From Streptomyces sp. ITFR-16 (GTDB lineage: Bacteria > Actinomycetota > Actinomycetes > Streptomycetales > Streptomycetaceae): DNA of 64,000 nt. The stretch lies in assembly GCF_031844705.1 (NCBI RefSeq), contig NZ_CP134609.1:1116001-1180000 (forward strand), read 5' to 3'. This document shows, in pieces, positions 8,616 through 16,993 of this stretch. A model generated the notes under the pieces. The model saw only the letters and a program-made list of their open reading frames with translations. It was not told where the DNA came from and did no database searches. A program made the position numbers and the translations under genes. The stretch's first letter is position 1. The number at the start of each line of letters is the position of its first letter.

Positions 8616-8658
8616 GCGCCGGTCCGCAGGCATTGACTGCATGCCTGCGGACCGGCGC
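8616..8658 (-). terminator. Strong terminator hairpin after the peptide-transporter operon
   Basis: Perfect 18-bp stem (8616-8633 and 8641-8658, starting GCGCCGGTCCGCAGGCAT) with a seven-base loop TGACTGC, some 40 bases beyond the stop codon of the substrate-binding lipoprotein at 8697. It separates this operon from the GH16 promoter. Confidence 0.85.
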
Positions 8659-8696
8659 GGACGCGGTGACTCCCCCGGAGCGCTCCGGGGCCGGTG

Positions 8697-10379
8697 CTAC
8701 TTCTGCCAGCCGATCGTCTCCGGCAGCGGGGAGAAGAAGATGGTCGCGCCGACGTTGGCGAGCCCCTTCTTCACGCTGTAGGTCGACGGGCCGCTGAACA
8801 GCGGGAGGAAGGCGTAGTCCTGGAGCGCCTTCTTCTCGACCTTGTTGACCGCGGCGATCTGCTCGTCGAGGTCGGCGATCTCGGTGGTCGCGCGGATCTC
8901 CTTGTCCAGGGCCGGGGAACCGGCACCGGTCAGGTTGGAGTCACGGTCCGAGCAGAAGAAGTCGCACAGGTAGCGGGCGCCGAACGGGTCCATGGAGCGG
9001 TTGCCGGCCAGGAAGATGTCGAACCTGCGGTCGCTGAGGATCTTGGAGAAGTCCGCCTCGTCCGCCTTCTTGATCACGAGCTTGACGCCGACCGGCTTCA
9101 GCATCGCGACGAAGGCGCCCGCGATGGCCTTGTCCAGCGGGTCGTCGCCCAGCAGGGTGTAGCCGACCTCCAGCTTCTTGCCGTCCTTGACGCGCACACC
9201 GTCGCTCCCGGGCTTCCAGCCGGCCGCGTCCAGGGACTTCTTCGCCTCGTCCGGCGCGTACTTCAGGACGGACGAGAGGTTGTCCTCGTAGCCCTTCTGG
9301 AAGCTGTAGAGCACAGCCGAGCCGGGCAGCGGCTCCTTGTAGTCGAGGCCCTGGAACTGGATCTTCGCGATCTGGGCCCGGTCCACGCTCTGCTCGACGG
9401 CCTTGCGGACCGTCTTGTCGGAGAGGGCCGCCGACTTGGTGTTGAAGTACAGCGAGTACTCGAACGGGCTGCCGCCGCTGCGGATCTCCGTGCCCTTGAG
9501 GCCCTTGACCTGCTTGAGGCTCTCCGCGTCGACGGCGGAGGTGTAGTCGAGCTGGCCGTTCTTGAAGGCGTTGACGGCGGCGGTCGACTCCAGGTTGACG
9601 TAGACGCGCTTGTCGAGCTTGCCCTTGCGGCCCCACCACTTCGGGTTGCGGACGAAGGTGATGTTGCCCGAGTGGGTGTCCCACTTGCCGACCGTGTACG
9701 GCCCCGCACCCCACTCCGGGTGCGCCTTCTTCACGTACGCCTTGTTGAAGTTGGCGACGGTGGCGGCCTTGGGGTGCAGGAAGGTGGTGAACAGGGTGGA
9801 CCAGGAGGCGTTGACGCCCTTGAAGGTGATGACGGCCTGCTTGGCGTCCTTGCCCTTCGCCACCGAGGTGATCTTGTCGTAGCCGTCGGTGGAGGAGGCG
9901 GCGAACTCCTTGTCGGAGCCGTTGTTGGCCTTCCAGGTGGCCTCGATGGCCTTCCAGTCGATCGGCGTGCCGTCGTTGAAGGCGGCCTTCGGGTTGATCG
10001 TCAGCGTGACCTTCTGGTTGCCGCCCTCGACCGCGACCTTCACATCGCTGTAGTAGTCGGGGTTGTACTGCACCTCACCGGTCGGCGAGTACGTGATCGC
10101 GTCGGCGTTGTACCAGCCCCAGACCCGGGACGCGGTCAGCGTCGCGTTGACGTTGAACGGGTTGCCCTGGTCGTCGAAGGTCCCGGCGGTGGTGTAGGTG
10201 CCGCCGTCCTTGATGTTCTCGTACGGCTGGGGGTTGTAGTCGACCGCGGCCGACGCGGCCTTGGGGGCGTCCTTCTTCGCCCCTCCGGAGCCGTCGTCCC
10301 CGGAGGACGAGGAGCACGCGGTGGCGGCGACGGAGACGGCGGCGATGAGGGCGACGGGCAGGGCCAGTCTTGCGCGCAT
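8697..10379 (-). CDS. Peptide ABC transporter substrate-binding lipoprotein
   Basis: 560 residues from ATG at 10379 (AAGGAA nine bases upstream). A signal peptide ends in VAATAC-SSSSGDDGSGG, giving a lipid-modified Cys and a Ser/Gly tether. The rest is an SBP_bac_5 (DppA/OppA) protein: YENIKDGGTYTTAG near the start, GGNQKVTLTINPKAAFNDG, GPYTVGKWD, and FARYLCDFF-like region near the end. It captures peptides or similar ligands outside the membrane and delivers them to the two permeases encoded upstream. It is the last gene of the operon and follows the double ATPase gene after a 61-base gap with its own ribosome site, which may allow a higher expression level. The ligand cannot be told from sequence. 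Confidence 0.92.
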   Translation of the reverse strand: MRARLALPVALIAAVSVAATACSSSSGDDGSGGAKKDAPKAASAAVDYNPQPYENIKDGGTYTTAGTFDDQGNPFNVNATLTASRVWGWYNADAITYSPTGEVQYNPDYYSDVKVAVEGGNQKVTLTINPKAAFNDGTPIDWKAIEATWKANNGSDKEFAASSTDGYDKITSVAKGKDAKQAVITFKGVNASWSTLFTTFLHPKAATVANFNKAYVKKAHPEWGAGPYTVGKWDTHSGNITFVRNPKWWGRKGKLDKRVYVNLESTAAVNAFKNGQLDYTSAVDAESLKQVKGLKGTEIRSGGSPFEYSLYFNTKSAALSDKTVRKAVEQSVDRAQIAKIQFQGLDYKEPLPGSAVLYSFQKGYEDNLSSVLKYAPDEAKKSLDAAGWKPGSDGVRVKDGKKLEVGYTLLGDDPLDKAIAGAFVAMLKPVGVKLVIKKADEADFSKILSDRRFDIFLAGNRSMDPFGARYLCDFFCSDRDSNLTGAGSPALDKEIRATTEIADLDEQIAAVNKVEKKALQDYAFLPLFSGPSTYSVKKGLANVGATIFFSPLPETIGWQK

Positions 10380-10440
10380 GGCGGAAAGGTTCCTTCTGGA
10401 TCGGTGGGCGGGACAGGTGCCCGTGGGGGGCGGAACGGCC

Positions 10441-12525
10441 TCAGACGGCGTGACAGGCGTACGTGTGGCCGGGCTGCCCCGCCGCCTCGGTGGGCGCGGG
10501 GCGCTCCGTACGACAACGTGCGCGCACTGTCTCGTCGGCGGTGCGGTGGAGCGGGCAGCGGTCGACGAACACACAGCCCGCCGGCAGCCGGGCGGCGCTC
10601 GGCTGCTCGCCCTCCAGCACGACGCGCTCGCGGGTGCGTTCGCGCTGCGGGTCGGGGACGGGAATGGCCGAGAGCAGCGCCCGGGTGTACGGGTGCCGGG
10701 GGTCCGAGAACAGCGTCTCGGTGTCCCCGGTCTCCACGATGTGGCCCAGGTACATCACGGCGATGCGGTCGGAGATGTACCGGACGACGGCGAGGTCGTG
10801 GGCCACCACCAGGTAGGCGAGGCCGAGTTCGCGCTTGAGCCGGGCCAGCAGGTTGATCACGCCCGCCTGCACGGACACGTCCAGCGCGGACAGCGGCTCG
10901 TCGAGGACCAGCAGCTTCGGCTCCGTCGCCAGGGCGCGGGCGATGCCGATGCGCTGGCGCTGGCCGCCGGAGAGCGCGGCCGGAAAACGGTCGCTCACGG
11001 AGTCGTCGAGGCCGACCAGGGCGAGGAGTTCATGGATGCGCGCCCGGATCGACTCGCGGTCGCGCCCGATGGCCTGGAGGGGTTCGGCGAGCAGCTGGTA
11101 GACGGGCAGCCGGGGGTCCAGCGCGCCCAGCGGGTCCTGCATCACGATCTGTACGTCCCGCCGCAGCTCCCTGACGCGCGCGGCGGATCCCACCGCGCCG
11201 ACGTCGGTTCCGGCGATCTCGATGCGCCCGCTCTCGGGCCGCTTGAGGCGCAGGATCTCCAGCAGCGTGGTGGTCTTGCCGCTGCCCGACTCCCCCACCA
11301 GGCCCAGGGTCTCCCCGGCCCGCAGCTCGAAGCCCACCCGGTTGACCGCCCGCAGCGTGCCGACCCGGCGCTTGAGGACGGCCCCCTTGGTGACCGGGAA
11401 GGTCTTGACCAGGTCCTCGACCCGCAGTACCACCTCCCCGGCGGGGCGGACCTCGGGACCGGCGGTCTCGACCGGCTCGGCGTTCCCGGCCGGGTCGAGC
11501 GACCCGTCGGCGATCTCGTCGGCGCGCAGGCACGCCGCATGGCCGTGCCCGGTGACCTCGCGCAGGGCGGGTTCGTCGGTGCGGCAGTCGTCGAGGGCGA
11601 CGGCGCAGCGGCCGGCGAAGGGGCAGCCGACCGGGAGGCCGACGAGGGCGGGCGGTTCGCCGCCGATCGGGACCAGCGGCCGGTGCACCCCGCTGTCCAC
11701 GGTGGGGACGGCGGCCAGCAGCCGGGCGGTGTAGGGCATGACGGGCCGTGCGAAGAGCTCGTCGACGCCCGCCCGCTCCACGAACCGGCCCGCGTACATG
11801 ACGGCGATGTCGTCCGCGTGCCCGGCGACGACGCCGAGGTCGTGGGTGATGAGGACGAGTCCGGCGCCGGTCTCCTTCTGGGCGAGGCGCAGCACGTCGA
11901 GGATCTGCGCCTGGACGGTGACGTCGAGGGCGGTGGTGGGCTCGTCGGCGACGAGGACGGAGGGCTTGTTGGCGATGGCCATGGCGATGACGACGCGCTG
12001 GCGCATGCCCCCGGAGAACTCGTGGGGGAAGGACTTGGCCCGTTCGCGCGGGTCCGGGATGCCGACGAGGTCGAGCAGTTCTACAGCCTGGTCCCAGGCG
12101 GCCCGCTTCGTCAGGTCCTGGTGGACGCGCAGGGCGTCGGAGAGCAGCCGGCCCACGGTGAAGATCGGGGTGAGCGCGGACAGCGGGTCCTGGAAGACCA
12201 TGCCGATGGCGTTGCCCCGGATCGCGGAGAGCGCCTTGTCGCCGAGGCCGACCAGGTCCCGGCCGCCGAGCAGGACCTGCCCGCTCAGGGTGGCGGAGGG
12301 CGGCAGCAGGCCCATGATGCCCATGGCGGTGGCCGATTTGCCGGAACCGGACTCGCCGACGATGCCGAGGGTGCGGCCGGGCAGGAGGTCGAAGTCCACG
12401 CCGCGCACCGCTTCGACGGGGCCGGCCTCGGACGGGAAGGAGATCCTCAGGTCCCGCACCGAGAGGACGGGGGTGCCCGCGTCGCCGGGCGGCGGGGCCT
12501 TGGACAGGGTCGTCGCCAGGGTCAT
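10441..12525 (-). CDS. Peptide ABC transporter ATP-binding protein, two ATPase domains in one chain (DppD-DppF fusion)
   Basis: 694 residues. ATG at 12525 follows AGGAGG and overlaps the upstream permease stop by four bases (ATGA). Domain 1 (about 20-335): Walker A GESGSGKSAT, signature FSGGMRQR, Walker B LVADEPTTALD, then the oligopeptide-transporter tail GCPFAGRCAVA. Domain 2 (about 360-690): Walker A GESGSGKTTT, signature LSGGQRQR, Walker B LVLDEPLSALD, tail PHPYTRALLSAIPVPDP and GCVFVDRCPLH. E. coli makes these as separate DppD and DppF; the fusion keeps all ATPase motifs in both halves, so both nucleotide sites should be active. The Cys-containing tails are typical of the peptide/nickel subfamily, some of which bind Fe-S clusters. 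Confidence 0.95.
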   Translation of the reverse strand: MTLATTLSKAPPPGDAGTPVLSVRDLRISFPSEAGPVEAVRGVDFDLLPGRTLGIVGESGSGKSATAMGIMGLLPPSATLSGQVLLGGRDLVGLGDKALSAIRGNAIGMVFQDPLSALTPIFTVGRLLSDALRVHQDLTKRAAWDQAVELLDLVGIPDPRERAKSFPHEFSGGMRQRVVIAMAIANKPSVLVADEPTTALDVTVQAQILDVLRLAQKETGAGLVLITHDLGVVAGHADDIAVMYAGRFVERAGVDELFARPVMPYTARLLAAVPTVDSGVHRPLVPIGGEPPALVGLPVGCPFAGRCAVALDDCRTDEPALREVTGHGHAACLRADEIADGSLDPAGNAEPVETAGPEVRPAGEVVLRVEDLVKTFPVTKGAVLKRRVGTLRAVNRVGFELRAGETLGLVGESGSGKTTTLLEILRLKRPESGRIEIAGTDVGAVGSAARVRELRRDVQIVMQDPLGALDPRLPVYQLLAEPLQAIGRDRESIRARIHELLALVGLDDSVSDRFPAALSGGQRQRIGIARALATEPKLLVLDEPLSALDVSVQAGVINLLARLKRELGLAYLVVAHDLAVVRYISDRIAVMYLGHIVETGDTETLFSDPRHPYTRALLSAIPVPDPQRERTRERVVLEGEQPSAARLPAGCVFVDRCPLHRTADETVRARCRTERPAPTEAAGQPGHTYACHAV

Positions 12526-13463
12526 CGTCGGCCTCCTGCCGCACCGGTCACGGATGTGGGGTCCAGGGCGTCGCGCAGTCCGTCGCCGACGAAGGTCATC
12601 GACACGGTGAGCAGGACGACCAGGCCCGCGGGGTAGGCGAAGAGCCAGGGCGCGCTGGTGACGGTGCCGGCGCCGTCGGCGAGCATCGTGCCGAGGGAGA
12701 CGTCCGGGGTCTGGACGCCGAACCCGAGGAACGACAGGGCGGTTTCGCTGAGCACGGTCGCGACCACGCCGAGCGTCAGGTTGACGATCAGGAGCGAGCC
12801 GAGGTTGGGGATGATGTGGCGCAGGATGATGCGCAGCGGCTTCACGCCCATGAACTCGGCGGCCGTCACGTAGTCCCGCTCCCGCAGGGAGGTCGAGACG
12901 GACCAGATCACCCGGGCGGTGGACATCCAGCCGAACACCGTCAGCACGACGATGAGGACCCGCCAGTCGCCGGCGAGGCGGTGGGAGACCAGGGCCAGGA
13001 TGAGGAAGGAGGGCACGATCAGCAGGAAGTGGATGACGGCGAGCGTCGCCTTCTCGGCCCGGCCGCCGAAGTACGCGGCGCTGGAGCCGATGACGGCGGC
13101 GACGACGATGGTCAGGACGGAGACGCTCACGGCGATGGCCAGCGAGCGCTGGAGCCCGTGCACGGCCGAGGCGTAGATGTCGTTGCCGCCCTGGTTGGTG
13201 CCGAACCAGTGGGTGGCGCTCGGCGGCTGGGTGAGTGCGGCGAAGTCGGCGTCGGAGTACGCGTACGGGGTGAACAGCCCGCCGAACAGGCTGAAGAGCA
13301 CCAGCAGGACGAAGATGACCACGCCGACGACGGCGAGGCGGTTGCGCAGGAAGCGTCTCAGGTAGAGCCGGGCGAGGCCGAGGTTGCGCCCGTCCTTCGG
13401 AGCGGGCGGCACGGTCGCGGGCAGCCGGTCGGCGGCGGCGCCGGTGGTCAGGTCGGCGGTCAT
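12522..13463 (-). CDS. Peptide ABC transporter permease (DppC/OppC type)
   Basis: 313 residues, ATG at 13463 one base after the stop of the upstream permease. N-terminal cytosolic segment of about 35 residues, then RRFLRNRLAVVGVVIFVLLVLFS-type first helix (about 35-60), a periplasmic loop with HWFGTNQGGNDIY (the HPLGTDxxGRD motif of OppC proteins), and four or five further helices in the BPD_transp_1 region (about 100-300), with the EAA loop around EFMGVKPLRIILRHIIPN contacting the ATPase. Pairs with the 13465 permease to form the channel. Confidence 0.93.
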   Translation of the reverse strand: MTADLTTGAAADRLPATVPPAPKDGRNLGLARLYLRRFLRNRLAVVGVVIFVLLVLFSLFGGLFTPYAYSDADFAALTQPPSATHWFGTNQGGNDIYASAVHGLQRSLAIAVSVSVLTIVVAAVIGSSAAYFGGRAEKATLAVIHFLLIVPSFLILALVSHRLAGDWRVLIVVLTVFGWMSTARVIWSVSTSLRERDYVTAAEFMGVKPLRIILRHIIPNLGSLLIVNLTLGVVATVLSETALSFLGFGVQTPDVSLGTMLADGAGTVTSAPWLFAYPAGLVVLLTVSMTFVGDGLRDALDPTSVTGAAGGRR

Positions 13464-13464
13464 G

Positions 13465-14448
13465 TCAGCTCACCCTCACGCGCGGGTCGAGGAAGACCGT
13501 GGCGATGTCCGCGAGGATCGCGCCGATCGCGGTCAGGGCGGCGGCGAAGGCGGCCGTGGCGACCGCGCCGTGCACGTCGTTCTTGCTGATGGTCTGGATG
13601 AAGTAGCGGCCCATGCCGTTCCAGCCGAAGATCGTCTCGGTGATGATGGCGCCGGTGAAGATGGCCGGCACGCTGAACGCCACGGAGGTCGCCGTCGGGA
13701 TGAGCGCGGTCCGCAGCGCGTGCCGGCGGATCGCCTGGGCACGGGTGAGCCCGGTGGCCTGGGCGGTGCGCACGAAGTCGGCGTTGATCGTGTCGAGCAG
13801 GAGCGAACGCTGCGTCAGGTGGTAGCCGACGTACCCCATCAGAGTCAGGGTCAGGGTCGGCAGGATCAGGTGCAGCAGCCGGTCCCCGACGGTCGGGAGC
13901 AGTCCCTCGACGTTGGGCGAGTTCTCCCCGGCGACGTAGAGGAAGTGCAGCCCGGCGTGCTGGTTGAGCCAGATGGCGACGAAGACCACGGCGAGCGCGG
14001 CGACGGAGGTGGGTACGTTGAACACCGCGATGGACACCGCCTGGGTGAAGCGGTCGGCCCAGCCGTACTGCCGGGACGCGGTGTACACGCCCAGGGCCAC
14101 CCCGACGACGACGGACAGGATCGTCGCGATGACGACCAGTTCGGCGCTGACGAGCGAGCGGTAGCCGATCTCGCCGTTGACGGAGACGCCCGTCGGTGAC
14201 TTCCCCCAGTCGAAGTGGACGACCACGGAGGTGAACCAGTCCCACCACCGCTGCACCACGGGCACCTGCGGGTCCAGGTTGTACGGCGCGAGGGCCCGGT
14301 CGATCTGGGCCTCGGTGCGGACGGGCCGCAGCTCCTTGAAGTTCGCCCGCGGGTCCAGAAACCAACTGGCCAGGAAGTAGGTGGCGTTGGTCGCCACCAC
14401 GATCATGAGGAGCCAGCCCGTCGCCTTGCGCGTCACATAGCGCAGCAC
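13465..14448 (-). CDS. Peptide ABC transporter permease (DppB/OppB type)
   Basis: 327 residues from GTG at 14448, preceded by GAGGAGGT at seven bases; upstream in-frame GTG at 14457 is too close to that site. First membrane helix ATGWLLMIVVATNATYFLAS (about 8-30), then a periplasmic domain with YNLDPQVPVVQRWWDWF, then BPD_transp_1 (about 95-325) with the EAA loop DFVRTAQATGLTRAQAIRRHALR and the closing FLDPRVRVS typical of DppB. First gene of the four-gene operon permease-permease-ATPase-binding protein. Two short direct repeats of a GGTCTGGACC type lie 140-170 bases upstream and could be the operator. Confidence 0.93.
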   Translation of the reverse strand: MLRYVTRKATGWLLMIVVATNATYFLASWFLDPRANFKELRPVRTEAQIDRALAPYNLDPQVPVVQRWWDWFTSVVVHFDWGKSPTGVSVNGEIGYRSLVSAELVVIATILSVVVGVALGVYTASRQYGWADRFTQAVSIAVFNVPTSVAALAVVFVAIWLNQHAGLHFLYVAGENSPNVEGLLPTVGDRLLHLILPTLTLTLMGYVGYHLTQRSLLLDTINADFVRTAQATGLTRAQAIRRHALRTALIPTATSVAFSVPAIFTGAIITETIFGWNGMGRYFIQTISKNDVHGAVATAAFAAALTAIGAILADIATVFLDPRVRVS

Positions 14449-14816
14449 GGGCGGCACCTCCTCACCGCGCACAGGAGGTGCGCCGCGAAGGCGCCGGGTC
14501 TGGGGGACGTTTGCATGCGCGGTGGTGCTTTCTGGGGGGTCGGAGAACGTGGGGAGGAGTGCGTGAGCACGTATGTGCGAGCGCCAGTCTGGACCGGGCT
14601 CCGGCGCCGGCACCAGGTCTGGACCGGTCCCGCCACGACGTCGCAATACCGCCGTATCAAACGGCCCGGATAGATCATGATTTGTACGCAAGCGCTTACC
14701 GGCGACACCGGGTCCGCCGCTGTGCAATCGGCGGACTAAACCTCACGGCGGGGGCGTTGTGCCTGGTCGGAGCCCATGCGTCGGCATACGGGCCGGACGG
14801 ATACGGAGGCAAGACT
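14449..14816. other. Divergent control region between peptide-transporter operon and lipoate ligase gene
   Basis: 368 bases with no gene. It contains two copies of a GTCTGGACC sequence (14586-14625), an AAGCGCTT palindrome at 14690-14697 in the context GCAAGCGCTTACC, and the GGAGG of the lipoate ligase gene at 14806. No clear -35/-10 pair was assigned. Confidence 0.6.
14586..14625. promoter_or_regulatory. Two DasR-like (dre-like) sites 30 bp apart
   Basis: AGTCTGGACC at 14586-14595 and GGTCTGGACC at 14616-14625, both followed by GG. The second is a near-perfect palindrome GGTC-TG-GACC, one base from the core GGTCTAGACC bound by the GntR-family regulator DasR in Streptomyces. The repeats are exactly 30 bp apart, about three helical turns, and lie upstream of the peptide-transporter operon. 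Assignment to DasR is inference; another GntR protein is possible. Confidence 0.4.
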
Positions 14817-15881
14817 GTGCACGGTGAGTACAAGGTCCCGGGCGGCAAGCTGGTCGTGGTGGACCTGGACGTCCGGGGCGGGGCGCTGCGGGACGTCCGG
14901 GTCGCCGGTGACTTCTTCCTGGAACCGGACGAGGCGATCCTCGCGATCGACGCGGCACTGGAGGGCGCCCCGGCCACCACGGACACGGTGGGCCTGGCCG
15001 CCAGGATCGACGCGGCGCTGCCCCCGTCGACGGTGATGCTCGGGCTGACCTCGGAGGGCGTGGCGGTGGCCGTGCGCCGGGCGCTGGCGCATGCCACGGA
15101 GTGGAGCGACTACGACTGGCAGCTCATCCACGACGCCCCGCAGTCCCCCGCGCTCCACATGGCCCTGGACGAGGTCATCACGGCGGAGGTCGCCGCGGGG
15201 CGCCGCCCGCCGACGCTCCGGGTGTGGGAGTGGGACTCTCCCGCGGTGATCATCGGCAGCTTCCAGTCGCTGCGCAACGAGGTCGACCCGGCGGGCACCG
15301 AGCGCCACGGGGTCACGGTGGTCCGGCGCGTCTCCGGCGGCGGCGCGATGTTCGCGGAGCCGAGCAGCACCATCACGTACTCGCTGGCCGTCCCCCAGTC
15401 CCTGGTCTCCGGGCTGTCCTTCGCCGACAGCTACGCCTATCTGGACGACTGGGTGCTCGAAGCGCTGGGCGACATGGGGATCAAGGCCTGGTACCAGCCG
15501 CTCAACGACATCGCGACCGAGGTCGGGAAGATCGCGGGGGCCGCGCAGAAGCGGGTGGTGGGGCCGGACGGCGGGCCCGGCGCGGTGCTGCACCACGTGA
15601 CGATGTCGTACGACATCGACGCCGACAAGATGCTGGACGTCCTGCGCATCGGCAAGGAGAAGATGTCCGACAAGGGCACCAGGAGCGCCAAGAAGCGCGT
15701 CGACCCGTTGCGCCGGCAGACCGGGCTGCCCCGTCAGGCCGTCATCGAGCGGATGATCGAGTCGTTCCGCAATCGGCACGGGCTGACCCAGGGGCGGGTG
15801 ACCCCCGAGGAGCTGACCGCCGCCGAGGAGCTCGTCCGCACCAAGTTCGCCACCCAGGCGTGGACGGCCCGGGTTCCGTAG
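14817..15881 (+). CDS. Lipoate-protein ligase A family protein with accessory domain at the N-terminus
   Basis: 354 residues from GTG at 14817 with GGAGG seven bases upstream. Residues 1-90 (HGEYKVPGGKLVVVDLDV, GDFFLEPDEAI) resemble the small accessory domain that lies at the C-terminus of E. coli LplA. The BPL/LplA catalytic domain follows (about 95-350): RRVSGGGAMF near residue 170 for the adenylate, and NDIATEVGKIAGAAQKR with the lysine of the lipoyl-AMP site. It should activate lipoate (or octanoate) and attach it to lipoyl domains of 2-oxoacid dehydrogenases or GcvH. The order of domains is permuted relative to E. coli. No neighbour is related. The stop codon lies in an 18-bp palindrome shared with the convergent oxidoreductase gene. 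Confidence 0.85.
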   Translation: MHGEYKVPGGKLVVVDLDVRGGALRDVRVAGDFFLEPDEAILAIDAALEGAPATTDTVGLAARIDAALPPSTVMLGLTSEGVAVAVRRALAHATEWSDYDWQLIHDAPQSPALHMALDEVITAEVAAGRRPPTLRVWEWDSPAVIIGSFQSLRNEVDPAGTERHGVTVVRRVSGGGAMFAEPSSTITYSLAVPQSLVSGLSFADSYAYLDDWVLEALGDMGIKAWYQPLNDIATEVGKIAGAAQKRVVGPDGGPGAVLHHVTMSYDIDADKMLDVLRIGKEKMSDKGTRSAKKRVDPLRRQTGLPRQAVIERMIESFRNRHGLTQGRVTPEELTAAEELVRTKFATQAWTARVP

Positions 15882-15893
15882 GGCGCCCTACGG
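15876..15893. terminator. 18-bp perfect palindrome at two convergent stop codons
   Basis: CCGTAGGGCGCCCTACGG covers both stop codons of the convergent lipoate ligase and oxidoreductase genes, which are six bases apart. As RNA it gives a seven-base-pair stem with a four-base loop from either strand, so it may act as a compact bidirectional terminator. Stem is short, so confidence is moderate. Confidence 0.45.
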
Positions 15894-16847
15894 CGTCAGG
15901 ACGACGCGGCGGCCCGGGGCGACCGGGGTGTTCCAGGCCCGCTCGACCTGGTCGAGCGGCATCGGCAGGACATCCGCGGCCAGCGCGCCTGAGGCGACCT
16001 CCTCGGCGAGGGAGGGCAGTTCGGCAAGGATGCCGGCGGTCGTGACGGAGCCCTGGCCGCTGCCCAGGATGTTCAGGTTTCCCGCGCGCAGCAGGAACGA
16101 CGGCAGAGTGATGTCCTGGCCGGCCATGGAGCCGATCTGCACCCAGGCGAGCGCCTTGGAGCGGCCGGTCCGGGCGGTGAGCAGCGCGGTCATGGCCAGG
16201 ACGGCGGGCGGCCCCCACAGATAGTCCAGGACGACATCCACGTCGGCGGCGGCGCGGCCGAGCCGGTCGGCCACCTCCTTGTCGTCGCCGTCGAGCGCGA
16301 CCACCTCGTCCGCCCCCAGGCTCTCGGCCAGGGCGAGCCGCTCCGGGTCCCGGCCCGCACCGATGACGCGGGCGGCTCCCAGGTGCCGGGCGATGCGGAC
16401 GGCGAGCTGTCCGGCGTTGCCGGTGGCGCCCATGACCAGGACGGAGCCGCCGGGCCGGAAGGAGACACGCCGGCGCAGTGCGACCCAGGAGGACATCCCG
16501 GGGTTCATCGCGGCGGCGACGGCGGCGGGGTCGGTGCCGGGCGGCAGGGTGATGGCGCGGCGGCGGTCGACGACGGCCCGCTCCGCCATGGTGCCCGGCG
16601 CGGAGTCGGCGGCGACGAAGTAGAGGAGTCCCCCGTCGGGGGTGCGGCCGACCGCGTCGATGCCGGGCACCATCGGCAGGGTGCCGTCGGAGGTGTAGTG
16701 GCTCCCGTCGGCGGCGGAGCGCACCCGGGGGTGCAGACCGGCCGCCAGGACATCGACCAGGATCTCGTGCTCACCGGTCGCGACGGGCTCGGGCACGGTG
16801 TCGTACCGGGGCGGGGCACTGAAGGAGTGGACGACTGCGGCGTGCAT
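15888..16847 (-). CDS. Zinc-free quinone oxidoreductase / MDR-family alcohol dehydrogenase
   Basis: 319 residues, ATG at 16847 with GGAGA upstream. An N-terminal GroES-like domain (about 1-115; HEILVDVLAAGLHPRVRSAADGSHY, VPGIDAVGRT) is followed by a Rossmann domain (about 120-270) with the NADP-binding loop VMGATGNAGQLAVRIARHLGA. No cysteine zinc ligands of classical alcohol dehydrogenases are seen, so it groups with quinone oxidoreductases that reduce enones or quinones with NAD(P)H. Divergent from a MarR regulator across a 146-bp region with paired operator-like repeats; such pairs commonly respond to electrophiles or phenolics. Confidence 0.88.
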   Translation of the reverse strand: MHAAVVHSFSAPPRYDTVPEPVATGEHEILVDVLAAGLHPRVRSAADGSHYTSDGTLPMVPGIDAVGRTPDGGLLYFVAADSAPGTMAERAVVDRRRAITLPPGTDPAAVAAAMNPGMSSWVALRRRVSFRPGGSVLVMGATGNAGQLAVRIARHLGAARVIGAGRDPERLALAESLGADEVVALDGDDKEVADRLGRAAADVDVVLDYLWGPPAVLAMTALLTARTGRSKALAWVQIGSMAGQDITLPSFLLRAGNLNILGSGQGSVTTAGILAELPSLAEEVASGALAADVLPMPLDQVERAWNTPVAPGRRVVLTP

Positions 16848-16920
16848 GGGGGTCTCCTGTCCGGGCCCGGGGCGATGACGGCCGGGCGCGCGAAGGTGTG
16901 GCTGCCGCCACCCCGGAAGA

Positions 16921-16972
16921 GGTTTGCGGCACGTACTACTTCCTGGTTCCGAAAGTAGTTTGCGGCGCGTAC
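16921..16972. promoter_or_regulatory. Candidate MarR operator region with direct and inverted repeats
   Basis: A 16-base direct repeat, [AG]GTTTGCGGC[AG]CGTAC, occurs at 16921-16936 and 16957-16972, 36 bases apart. Overlapping it is a perfect 7-bp inverted repeat ACTACTT (16935-16941) / AAGTAGT (16953-16959). It lies 20 bases before the MarR start and between divergent genes, so binding here would repress both. Confidence 0.55.
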
Positions 16973-16993
16973 CAAGTCAACTAAGCTGGCCCC

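Larger units (their letters stand above)
8336..8696. other. Intergenic region holding the GH16 control region and upstream operon terminator
   Basis: 361 bases without a gene. From left to right it holds the GH16 leader, the 12-bp palindrome TCACATATGTGA (8392-8403), a long inverted repeat (8511-8545), and hairpins ending the peptide-transporter operon (8616-8658 and a shorter CCCCGGAGC-GCTCCGGGG at 8673-8690). Confidence 0.8.

Noticed and set aside
8694..14199. Long plus-strand frames opposite the peptide-transporter operon, and similar ones elsewhere.
   Set aside because: Composition is Val/Gly/Arg/Asp-rich without family motifs, as expected for antisense frames in high-GC coding DNA.
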